From NCBI RefSeq assembly GCF_000003815.2, contig NC_049996.1, positions 1,793,349-1,857,348 on the forward strand: a stretch of DNA of 64,000 bases. Direction: 5' to 3'. The translations under genes were made by a program, and so were the position numbers. The stretch comes from Branchiostoma floridae. Its lineage: Eukaryota > Chordata > Leptocardii > Amphioxiformes > Branchiostomatidae. The notes under the pieces are model-generated. The model was not told where the DNA came from. It did no database searches and worked only from the letters and a program-made list of their open reading frames with translations. This document shows, piece by piece, positions 56,101-64,000 of this stretch. Position 1 is the first letter of the stretch. Each line of letters opens with the position of its first letter.

Positions 56101-59100
56101 ACATAATGTTTTGTTTAGCTTGATTGATGGGTGGAGGAATTGGTTTATCTTGTCAAAGCACCAACAAAGATCTTATACTCATTTGACAAAGTCTTTTGGT
56201 ACAAAATCATCTCTACTAAGACAAAATTGAATGTTTACATCCTTGCTACATGTACACATCATTATGGAAAAGGACTCGCAGTATGGAGAACAACAGATGA
56301 TAAAGTGGATAGGGAGTTCATGAGTAAATCACAATAAGTATTATACTAGAGTGAATTCCCCAAGTTTCAACTCTTTTGTGTTGGAGACACAGTAACAATC
56401 CTTTTCCAATATATGAGACAAAGTAAATCCAAAATCATACTCAGTTGCTTTAATAACTGATATCTTATTATCTGGATGTCTAACCTTCATAGATGAGACA
56501 ATTTTGAAAGTAAAATGTTTTTCCTTACATCTAACTTGATAATATCAGCCTGACGTTTCCGTCTCCCGTTGCCCAGCTGTATGGCCGCCCTGTAGATGCT
56601 ATTGGTGTGGGCGTTGCTCCAGAACGCGGTGTTGGACTGTACGTCGATGTCCATGCTCTCCACACGTGTTTCGTCGTTACCAACGAAACTGTCGCCGGCC
56701 CCGTCGTGTGTGCTGTCGGGGTTGATTCTTTTGATGGCGTTGTCGTCGGCGATGAGCAAATAGTCCGGATCGCCTACAGATAATAGATATAGGAAAATGA
56801 GATGTTGAAACCTTTCAGTTCAACTGCTGCACTGTAGAAAGCTGGTAGGAGGCCCATTATCGAACTTGACCTTCCCTTTTCTGACCCCTACCCAACTGCA
56901 AAAATATCATTATGACCCATACACAGCTTTTCAAGTTATGCTGCCCACAAACACAAACGGCACCTACAACATAACATTCTAAGAGAAAGCAAATATGCAT
57001 ATTGTGGGATTGTTTGAGGGTGTTAATTAGGAGAAATAATAATGTGCACAAGAACAACAATCGATGTAAAAATGATTACAACAACAAGCTTAAGGATAGG
57101 TAATACAATAACCAAAACATGTTGTTCAAGACTAAAATGAATACAATTTATATGGTAAGTCTATACTCCACAACAAACGTGGAGAAATGTTAAGGACTCT
57201 TCTAATAGTATGATGAAGGCCCTTCTATTCCCCTGAAGAAGTAACAGAGCCCTGATACTGACCTTGAGCGATGCACGTCTCAACCCCATTCCCACGTTGT
57301 GCCTTCATGAAGCCAGCAGAGCAGGAGCAGTGGTAGGAACCCTTGGTGTTAGTGCAGATCTGGGAACATCTTCCAAAGTCTGCACATTCATCAATATCTA
57401 AAAAGAAACAAGAACTTGTCAGAACCTCAATATTCATCAACAACTATCAGCAACATTAAATTTCGTGTGTAGAAGCATATAGTCTACATGAAAAAAACTA
57501 TCATACAAGCCACTAAACTAATCATTGTTTCTTGTTTTCTAGCCCTCCTACAATAATGAGTTCCTTGCATTAAGTGACAATTACTCAGGCAACTGGTCAT
57601 GGACAGTCACTGACAAAAGTGGGTCACTGACAGGGTGGTATATGAATCGTCAGACCATTTCCAAATCATATTGAGTTGCTTGAGTAACTGTTACCTTGTG
57701 TATTTTATTACCTGGATGTCAAAAATTCATCCATGCAATGCCGTCCTTAATAAGTGTACAATGTTATGAAACTGCAAGCAATTTAACACAGTGGCAACCA
57801 TTGTATATGCAATATTGTCCTTGATATGTATAATTGTAACCAAACCAACACAGTGGCAATGCTTTTAAATATTTTGATGATTTATGATGGCATGTACACA
57901 TGTTAAATAAACAGTGCCCATTGCTGTTACAAAAACTGAAAGAAGATTCAGTAAAACTTGACCACACCAAGGCTTTTAAGAGCTATTTCATAAGCACTGG
58001 TGTCACCTCCCAAAAGAGGATGATCTGAACTGAACTGAACTTCATAAGCAGAATTTATTAAACAAATGAACACCAGTTTGACGTTACCTTCACAAGTGGT
58101 AAGATCTGCGCCCAGGGCATAGCCGTCCCTACATGTACAGTAGTGACCACGGGGCAGGTCTGTACACTTGTGCTGACAGTTCCCATTGTTGGTCGCACAT
58201 TCATTCACATTGGGTGGACCTGTCAAACATATGCAAAAAATTCATTACAACTTCTTACAACTCAAATTACAATTATCCGATCTTTGTCCTTCTTGAGAAA
58301 GACGAATAAAGTCGAAACCGGTCGAATACCGTCTCTGAGCTGTTATTTTTCCAAAGTTTAAATGAATTTCTCACAATTCATGTAGCTAGATATTTCACAA
58401 TGTATTTAACAAATTAAGTACAACACACTACCAAAAACATAATCTTCCTGGTGGAGGCTCTTAAGAATTTAAGAGCATGCAGATACAATTTGTATCAAAA
58501 GAAAATAACCCAAATCAAGCATTTGGAATGTCAGTGTATGGACTTAGCAATATTATACTTTTGTTCAAATTGAATGTGAATACAAGCTAAAACTTGACAA
58601 TATACTGTACATGTACGTATATAAGTACTAGATGATAATTTCTTACCACATAGCCCTTCGTCCGACCCATCCCCACAGTTGTCGTAGTTGTTACAGACCA
58701 GGTCTAACTTGATGCATCTGTTGGTTGAAAGACACTTGAAGTCTTCTGCTGTGCAAATTCTGTCCTCTGCCGGTGCTCCTAAAATGAGGTTTTCAAAAAA
58801 CACAACAGAGATTAAAGATAAACAGGGCTCGAAATTCATTTTTGGGATTAGGTGCACTAGTGCACCCAGCTTTAAAAATTGGGTGCACCAAAAATAATTT
58901 GGGTGCATCGCTTCACTTTAAGTTATAACCTAATAACAAAACTTACTTACAAGCTATCAAATTCTTAAACAAGTACCATGACAGACATTTCTATTATCTT
59001 GCTAACACTTAGATGTCAAGAATATGATGTATACTTAGTATACTTTGATATCTTTACATACATCAGCCTAAGAAAATAATTGGGTGCACAGATCCAATTT

Positions 59101-62100
59101 TGGGTGCACCTGGGTGCACATGCACCCAGTATTTCGAGCCCTGATAAAAAGTTCATGCTTTAAAGATTAAACTAACCCCTTCTGATTAACTGCAATTAAG
59201 CATAGCATAAAATGTGGTATAACAAAGCTTGCTAGCTGAATACACGTTTGTGCTTCTACACAATAACAAGACATTACATTTACCATCTAAAAACTTAGGA
59301 TATCCTGCCAAGTCAAAAAAATAAAAAAAATCCTGCAAAAGAATGGGAGATTAATGAAGGATGATTCCAATCACTGAGTCATCAAACAAACTGAATCCTT
59401 TTCCTAGTCCAGTTAATGAAAACATCTAGTAGTAGGCAAAAACACAAAATTCCAAATATTTCAACATTTCAACCATACAGTTGTTTTTAGATGACTTACT
59501 GCAGTCCATTTCATCAGAGTTGTCGTCACAGTGGCTGAAGCCGTCACACCGTCGGGAGATAGGTAAACACACCCTGTTGTTACGGCAACGGAACTGGCGG
59601 GTCGGCGGGCACACAAAGTTCTCTGGAAAAGCAAAACCAAAACCAGTCATCAAAATACAGTTAACAAATTAAAATGAAAAGGACAACTCTCTGCTTTGTC
59701 TACTCACTCAGTGACATTTTGTTTGTCATTTGTTGAATCCTTGCAAATACAGGTCAGTACCATTCAAGCCTTTACAGGTCAGTTCATTTGTTGGATCAGA
59801 ACATATCATTGCCTAATGGCGTTTTCTTTCCTTTAGACTACTACATACAATGTATACTGACACAAGGGCTAGTCTCATATCATCCCGCACTGACTCAGGG
59901 TTTTGTCTACTTTTAGTAGTAGTTTTTTCTGAGACAAGAAATTTAAGGGGAAGCATTGTGAGCAAGAATGCAACCAAGAGGGGGGTCCCCTCTTAAATGA
60001 TGTGAAGTTTTTATTTTAGAAGATCTTAATGGCTGAACTAAGTGGCATCCCTTGTCAATCAGAATTCTAGGCTTGTCAGAGGATCTGCTCCCCAGGGTAA
60101 GGGCGCACATGGGAGCACAGCATCCTTGTTCCCCTCTTGGGGAAAAAATGCTGCCTTAATGTCAAAACTCCATATCTCTAGCTTAAAGTCAAAGGAATGC
60201 AACTAAGAACTGGATAAGTCTTTACCCTAATATACATCATTTTAATATCCTTAGTCTAATATCATTAGTGTAGAATACAATCATGTACACGTACTTTGTA
60301 TGATTACTGAAAGCTTGATAAGTTTTGAGTCATAACTTACGGCACATGTAGGCTTCTTCATCAGACTTGTCTCCACAGTCATCCTCCCCATCACACTTCC
60401 AGGACAGAGGTTTACATAGCGTGTTGTTACACTGGAACTCTGCCTCGTTACACAGAACACCCGGGGGCGCTAGAAAAACATTGTGACAATCATACATGGT
60501 CATTGACTTGCATAATCTTCAGCTTTGTAACATGAAGCATTTAACATCATGAGTGGTGTTACCTCCTTTTGAGCTTTCTTTGCCTTCTCTATTGGTTTTG
60601 CTGTTCAGCACACACAGCCAAGGTTGCCCAACTAGCATGTGGCTATTACAAAAAAAGGCTAGTTTTGCTGACAATTACAATACATTATAACAATCAATCA
60701 ATAACAATATTCTAAGAACATAAAAAGGCAGGTGTATATAGATGTTCTATTTCTAAGATTGCTTTGTTTTAATCAAATATTAGAAAATAGTAGAAATACA
60801 CTTGCATTCAGGGCCTCAAAATACCAATTGGCAAGTTGAAAAAAATGTGAACCACATATTGCAGAAAACAAACTTGGTAACTATACAAGACATCGTTCAG
60901 AAATAAGTAGTATCCAGTATTTGATATACAACTGCTGGGCCCCCTGACACAGGGGTAGGCAGCAGTTGGCTAGTCCTCACACCACCCTTCCTAGCTGCAG
61001 CAGGTTCACCCTATTTAGACCGCACATTCTGATGACCCTCCTAACACATTTCATTTACTACAGTCAAACCTGCCCTAGCGACCACCTCTTCCCAGCGACC
61101 ACCTGGCCATTTCGACCGCTTTTTCTCGGTCCCGATTTATTTTCCCATTGACGTAAGCATTAAGCGACCTTTTCTCAACGACCACCTGGCCAACGCGACC
61201 GCGACCGGCCCAAATTGGGACCCGTAACGACCACAAAATTGAGGTTTTCATCGATTTTTGATGATAATTAGCGCGATTTTGTACCGAAATCGGCCAGTTT
61301 GCGTCGGATTTTGAGGTTAAATTTACAGTTTACAGTGTGCGTGTTGTATTTGACATTAAAGACCTCGCTTCTTTGCGTGCGTGCAGTGTGCTTGCTATTT
61401 GCCATTTAACACAATGGCAACCATTTATACTTTGCATCGGGCATGTTTTGAGTCTATACTCTTCTCAGCGACCACCTGTCCAAATCGACCGCTTTTTTTC
61501 GGTCCCCCGGGTGGTCGTCTTGGGCAGGTTTGACTGTATAATGAAAATGTGTAAGTGAGACATAATGAAAACAAACCTGTGATTTCACAGTTCTCTTCAT
61601 CGCTCCCATCCAGACAGTCCCTGTCCCGGTCACAGTGCCAGCCCTTTGGGATACAGTGTCCGTTGCTGCACTGGAACTGGTTCGTCTGGCAGGTAGCCGC
61701 TGTGGAAGAACAAACATCAGTATTAAAACTCAGAAGCAAACAAGGCTAAAAACTGCATGTAATAATGGAACTTATGTCATACCTGTGACGCGAAAACATT
61801 CGATACGGGTGTTCCGGATCAGGCCATAGCTTCCGTATCAGGCCGGTTCGAAATGTGTATCACACAGGCTCCATTCGAATAAATCGAACTGTTTCGAGCT
61901 GGCCGAGTGCGGCGCCATCGAATGTTTGAATACCTGATTCAGACGATGGAACATTGCTGTTGCAACACTTTTTGTTCGAGGGCACTAAATTTGTTCAACT
62001 TCTGACACATTTCGCATCAAAACAGGTGTTTTCTTAGGTGGTTATGACATACATAGAATATAGCACGGTGTATTCCGCCCGACCGCGGGTCGGTTTGCCC

Positions 62101-63914
62101 TCCGGGCGATCCGACCCGCGGTCGGGCTGATACGGAATACACCGTGCAAAGTTTGCAAGGTAACAGTTACTCAAGCAACTGGATTAAATTTGGAAATGGA
62201 CCTAACATATTCCAAAAAATTCCTATTTACCAGAAGGTTTCTCATTTTGTCCAGAGCTAATTGAAGATGAAGATCATTTTCTGATTGTGGGTCCCAAATA
62301 TTCTGATTTACATGATTCCCTATACACAAGGCTGTCATCTTCTCATACACAAGGATTTATCTCAATGGACTTGATGAGCAAATTAAAATACATAATGACA
62401 TGTGACAACCCCTGCATGGCATACATTGGAAAATTTATGAAAGAAATTGTAAAATAGTTGTAGAATTTTAAAAGCCTCCAATGATTGTAAAAATTCTCCT
62501 TCCATACTACACATTCTCGATTCAGTTTAAATTTATAGAACAGTACTTTCGCAAAAGCTCATCTTCTCGTTGCCAACAAACAAAAGACTAGATGTTGACT
62601 TCAGGATTCAGGGCTCGAAATACTGGGTGCATGCGCATCCAGGTGCACCCAAAACTGGAGCTGTGCACCCAAATATTTTCTGTGGGTACACAGGGTGCAC
62701 CCAAATATTTCATTAGGTTTATGTATGTAAAGATATCAACGTATACTAGTATACAACATATTCTTAACATCTAAGCTAGATGATGGAAGATGATGGAAAT
62801 GTCTGCCATGGTACTTGTTTAAGAATTTGATAGCTTGTAACTAAGTTTTGTTGTTAAGTTATTACTTAAATTTAAGTGGTGCACCCCAAATTTTGTTAGT
62901 GTACCCAATTTTTGAAGCTGGGTGCACCAGTGCACCTAATCCCAAAAATGAATTTCGAGCCCTGGGATTTTACACGGTGAAGCAACATATGACTTTGATC
63001 CACTTACAGCAGCCTTGTTCGTCCTCTCCGTTCTCACAGTCGTGGTCGCCATCGCACTTCCAGCGCCCGGGGATGCAGCGGTTGTCTTCACACTGGAACT
63101 CACTCTCAGAGCATGGCCGTGGTGCTGAAAACACAGTGATTACACAACTTTAGTTTTCTCTTAACATTCCAGAAATATCAATGCTATAGGCCCACTATTA
63201 CAGTATATGTTGGGAGTGGATAAAAATACTCTCCTAACTGTCATCTTTCACACCGCCATCACCCCTCAGTAAGACATCTGGAGCTGTATAGTTCCTATTT
63301 AGAACTTTTATTCAGCCTGTCACCCAGATCAGTTTCCCAAATGTAGCTTCTTCAGTGTTTGCAGGCTCAAAAACTTAAAATCAATGCCAATCATTGGACT
63401 GGCTACCTCAATGCCAATCATTGAACTAGCTACCACTATACTTAACATGACTACAACCATGCCTTTCAATTTGTAAATTGACATCTATAATATTTTTTTA
63501 AAGGAAACATTATACAATAAGTGTGCGCGATCTTTAACAATGGTACAGTGTACTACTGTTATGAAGAAATGTGTAAGCTAAGAAAAAAACAAAGCCATAC
63601 TACCCATACCAGTTCACTTATGATAGAGCAAAAGCTATTCTTTTTAAGAAAAAATACAAAAAATCAGTGAAATATCAAGAAATGATAAATGAAACAAACA
63701 ATGATATGATCTTGATACTGAAAAAACCTTACGTTTAAGTAAAAAAAACACAGTTACTATACTGTTTACTGCTGAAGTGCAGACTCTGAATACTTACTGC
63801 ATCCGTCTTCATCCGAGTTGTCCCCACAGTCATCATCATAGTCACACCTCCAGCGGGCAGGGATGCACTTGTTGTTGTTGCAGCGGTGCTGGTACTGATC
63901 ACAAGTCCGGGCAC
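44002..63914 (-). CDS. LRP1: LRP1, low-density lipoprotein receptor-related protein 1 (3' 22 exons)
   Basis: This is the C-terminal 1021 residues of a large endocytic receptor; the 5' exons lie beyond the right edge. In order: six LDLa repeats (about 1-240, each with the Ca-binding DxSDE box), two EGF domains (about 248-336), a six-bladed YWTD propeller (about 337-612; YWTD/FWTD/YWAD motifs) interrupted by a basic RRKRQ site, an EGF ([12 protein letters not shown]), six EGF repeats (about 660-880), a TM helix (about 897-918) and a 100-residue tail with VEIGNPTF and [10 protein letters not shown]. Vertebrate LRP1 has the same order, the furin site (RHRR) at the matching place, and the tail signature VEIGNPTY...LDPDKPTNFTNPVY. 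It acts at the plasma membrane in ligand uptake and signalling through PTB/PID adaptors. All 22 exons keep phase. Confidence 0.96.
45420..45494 (-). CDS. LRP1: LRP1 candidate cassette exon in the tail
   Basis: 75 nt, phase 0 to phase 0, between a pyrimidine-rich TTACCCAG acceptor and a GTACAG donor, open in the LRP1 frame ([13 protein letters not shown] then [12 protein letters not shown]). If used it adds 25 residues between the NPTF and NPVY motifs. Confidence 0.4.
46181..46307 (-). CDS. LRP1: LRP1 exon: juxtamembrane tail, NPTF motif
   Basis: 127 nt. [19 protein letters not shown] then LYDQEEDDE and SLTLDPDK. It aligns with vertebrate [16 protein letters not shown] and LDPDK; the NPxY Tyr is Phe here. 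Confidence 0.96.
47210..47679. mobile_element. hAT-like MITE (CAGGGCTCGAA family), intronic
   Basis: Left end TAGGGCTCGAAATAC and right end GTAGTTCGAGCCCTG are inverted. The interior differs from the 58.8- and 62.6-kb copies. Confidence 0.55.
47989..48079 (-). CDS. LRP1: LRP1 exon: transmembrane helix
   Basis: 91 nt. [20 protein letters not shown] followed by [10 protein letters not shown], a single-pass helix with basic stop-transfer. Confidence 0.95.
48520..48611 (-). CDS. LRP1: LRP1 exon: end of last EGF and membrane-proximal linker
   Basis: 92 nt. [10 protein letters not shown] closes an EGF, then a charged Gly/Lys-rich linker ([14 protein letters not shown]). Confidence 0.92.
49083..49196 (-). 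CDS. LRP1: LRP1 exon: EGF repeats
   Basis: 114 nt, phase 2 in and out. [10 protein letters not shown] ends one EGF and [20 protein letters not shown] starts the next. Confidence 0.94.
49786..49881 (-). CDS. LRP1: LRP1 exon: EGF repeat
   Basis: 96 nt. A Thr/Pro linker (SPTTPTSA) leads into [20 protein letters not shown]. Confidence 0.92.
50057..50263. mobile_element. MITE with TA target site, intronic
   Basis: CTGTAATTC at the left and GAATTACAG at the right, each flanked by TA. Inner complementary segments 'ttttcacggt' and 'accgtgaaaa' extend the fold. Confidence 0.65.
50985..51126 (-). CDS. LRP1: LRP1 exon: EGF repeats
   Basis: 142 nt. [20 protein letters not shown] completes one [22 protein letters not shown] begins another that lacks its last two Cys. 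Confidence 0.92.
51407..51744. mobile_element. hAT-like MITE, intronic
   Basis: Ends CAGGGTTGTAGCCAGC and GCTGGCTACAACCCTG are perfect 16-bp inverted repeats, with CCGTCCC/GGGACGG inside. The flanks cccataaa and gtcattaa could be an eroded 8-bp duplication. Confidence 0.78.
51933..52105 (-). CDS. LRP1: LRP1 exon: EGF repeats, GC donor
   Basis: 173 nt. Two EGF segments ([31 protein letters not shown]). The only donor that keeps frame is GGAG|GCAAGA, a GC-AG intron; the following codons give CQNGGGTC. Confidence 0.9.
52553..52643 (-). CDS. LRP1: LRP1 exon: EGF repeat
   Basis: 91 nt. [19 protein letters not shown] then [11 protein letters not shown]; first EGF after the propeller-associated EGF. 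Confidence 0.95.
53241..53381 (-). CDS. LRP1: LRP1 exon: EGF after the propeller
   Basis: 141 nt. [14 protein letters not shown] ... [16 protein letters not shown], then a Pro/Thr/Ser linker. Confidence 0.95.
53530..53745 (-). mobile_element. LINE ORF C-terminal fragment, intronic
   Basis: The minus strand reads [20 protein letters not shown], the same family as the 36800 fragment, with better-preserved sequence. Confidence 0.65.
54035..54214 (-). CDS. LRP1: LRP1 exon: propeller blade
   Basis: 180 nt. [20 protein letters not shown] then [20 protein letters not shown]; matches the vertebrate blade with IYGVTY in place of YWTD. Confidence 0.95.
54900..55123 (-). CDS. LRP1: LRP1 exon: propeller blades
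   Basis: 224 nt. YVFWTDWG ... [20 protein letters not shown]; two YWTD-type motifs. Confidence 0.96.
55325..55400 (-). repeat. tRNA-derived SINE head, intronic
   Basis: Box A TGGCTGAGTGG and a box-B-like GAGTTCTATCCC on the minus strand. It is degenerate and not a functional tRNA. Confidence 0.5.
55716..55894 (-). CDS. LRP1: LRP1 exon: propeller blades
   Basis: 179 nt. [20 protein letters not shown] ... [13 protein letters not shown]. Confidence 0.96.
56529..56773 (-). CDS. LRP1: LRP1 exon: first blade and furin-type site
   Basis: 245 nt. [20 protein letters not shown] ... [20 protein letters not shown] then [16 protein letters not shown] aligns with the processing site that splits vertebrate LRP1 into 515- and 85-kDa chains. 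Confidence 0.95.
57263..57397 (-). CDS. LRP1: LRP1 exon: Ca-binding EGF
   Basis: 135 nt. [20 protein letters not shown] ... CSCSAGFM; a cbEGF (D-I-D-E-C) before the propeller. Confidence 0.96.
58088..58219 (-). CDS. LRP1: LRP1 exon: EGF
   Basis: 132 nt, phase 1-1. [20 protein letters not shown] ... [10 protein letters not shown]. Confidence 0.96.
58647..58778 (-). CDS. LRP1: LRP1 exon: LDLa repeat
   Basis: 132 nt. [15 protein letters not shown] ... [11 protein letters not shown], Ca site intact. Confidence 0.96.
58823..59143. mobile_element. hAT-like MITE, GTGCACC-rich, intronic copy 1
   Basis: Ends CAGGGCTCGAAATTC and TATTTCGAGCCCTG. Many TGGGTGCAC blocks flank a unique core ('acatttctattatcttgcta'). 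Confidence 0.85.
59500..59622 (-). CDS. LRP1: LRP1 exon: LDLa repeat
   Basis: 123 nt. [20 protein letters not shown] ... DNSDEMDC; aligns with vertebrate VCPPNRPFRC. Confidence 0.96.
60341..60469 (-). CDS. LRP1: LRP1 exon: LDLa repeat
   Basis: 129 nt. [20 protein letters not shown]; nearly identical to the vertebrate repeat [20 protein letters not shown]. Confidence 0.97.
61061..61536. mobile_element. pogo/Tc1-like MITE, intronic
   Basis: CAGTCAAACCTGCCC and GGGCAGGTTTGACTG are flanked by TA on both sides. Several 'gcgaccacct' blocks lie inside. The right end is about 40 bp from the donor side of an LRP1 exon (61577). Confidence 0.85.
61577..61699 (-). CDS. LRP1: LRP1 exon: LDLa repeat
   Basis: 123 nt. 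[20 protein letters not shown] ... [10 protein letters not shown]; donor GTTTGT is non-standard after +2. Confidence 0.96.
62063..62147. mobile_element. 85-bp GC-rich foldback element, intronic
   Basis: GCACGGTGTATTCCG is answered by CGGAATACACCGTGC, and inside this GCCCGACCGCGGGTCGG by CCGACCCGCGGTCGGGC. Nearly the whole element is a hairpin. Confidence 0.85.
62609..62964. mobile_element. hAT-like MITE, GTGCACC-rich, intronic copy 2 (reverse orientation)
   Basis: Same ends and internal blocks as 58823-59143 but inverted, with the core 'caagtaccatg' also shared in reverse. The core has an extra palindromic segment (tatactagtata). Confidence 0.85.
63008..63124 (-). CDS. LRP1: LRP1 exon: LDLa repeat
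   Basis: 117 nt. [20 protein letters not shown] ... NGEDEQGC; the Ca box reads GEDE rather than GSDE. Confidence 0.96.
63798..63914 (-). CDS. LRP1: LRP1 exon: LDLa repeat, most 5' exon in window
   Basis: 117 nt. [20 protein letters not shown] ... [11 protein letters not shown]. It corresponds to the vertebrate repeat starting TCEPYQFRC. Further 5' exons are outside the window. Confidence 0.96.
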
Positions 63915-64000
63915 CTAGTACAATGCAAAAAAATGTAAATTTATCTCACCCCAAATTTAGCAAACCATTACTACAAGATGGATTAACACTATAAACTTAT

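Overview
The window is eukaryotic and reads as a chordate-type invertebrate genome, most likely amphioxus (Branchiostoma). The support is small phase-consistent exons with GT-AG introns, an LRP1 orthologue whose exons align domain by domain with vertebrate LRP1, a SEA/EGF transmembrane mucin, and a dense load of MITEs, tRNA-derived SINEs, LINE ends and satellites. The species call is an inference. There are no operons, CRISPR arrays or bacterial features.

Layout: (1) 393-1827 minus: the 5' end of a mucin-like gene (gene A: signal exon, 51-bp Thr/Ser repeat exon, 39-nt linker exon), running off the left edge. (2) 4.1-6.0 kb: a diverged tandem satellite. (3) 6285-7683 plus: a three-exon gene for a 61-residue protein ending in a cytochrome-c-type CAACH motif. 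(4) 9.7-31.5 kb: mostly non-coding, with two orphan exon candidates, a 1.5-kb near-perfect inverted repeat flanked by TTAA (12085-13599), a 62-bp satellite (14.4-14.9 kb), foldback elements, a diverged tandem block (19.8-21.4 kb) and an orphan promoter-like cluster (23.1-23.3 kb); gene B occupies the right part. (5) 25880-33849 minus: gene B, a nearly complete mucin-like type I membrane protein (signal peptide, 33 x 9-residue repeat, linker, SEA, EGF, TM, cytoplasmic tail). (6) 34.9-43.6 kb: gene-free, rich in SINEs, MITEs and LINE debris. (7) 44002-63914 minus: the 3' 22 exons of LRP1, covering six LDLa repeats, two EGFs, a YWTD propeller with a basic RRKRQ site, seven EGFs, TM, and a tail with NPTF and NPVY motifs. 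Its introns hold MITEs, a SINE and a LINE end.

Genes A and B are head-to-tail paralogues: they share the signal-exon structure, the 39-nt linker exon, phase-1 junctions and some 5' flank, but their repeat cassettes are unrelated. LRP1 is an endocytic and signalling receptor and shows no functional link to the mucin genes. Exon boundaries were placed by hand from splice motifs and checked for reading phase; every junction given for gene B (through 26414) and LRP1 keeps frame. There is no transcript evidence.
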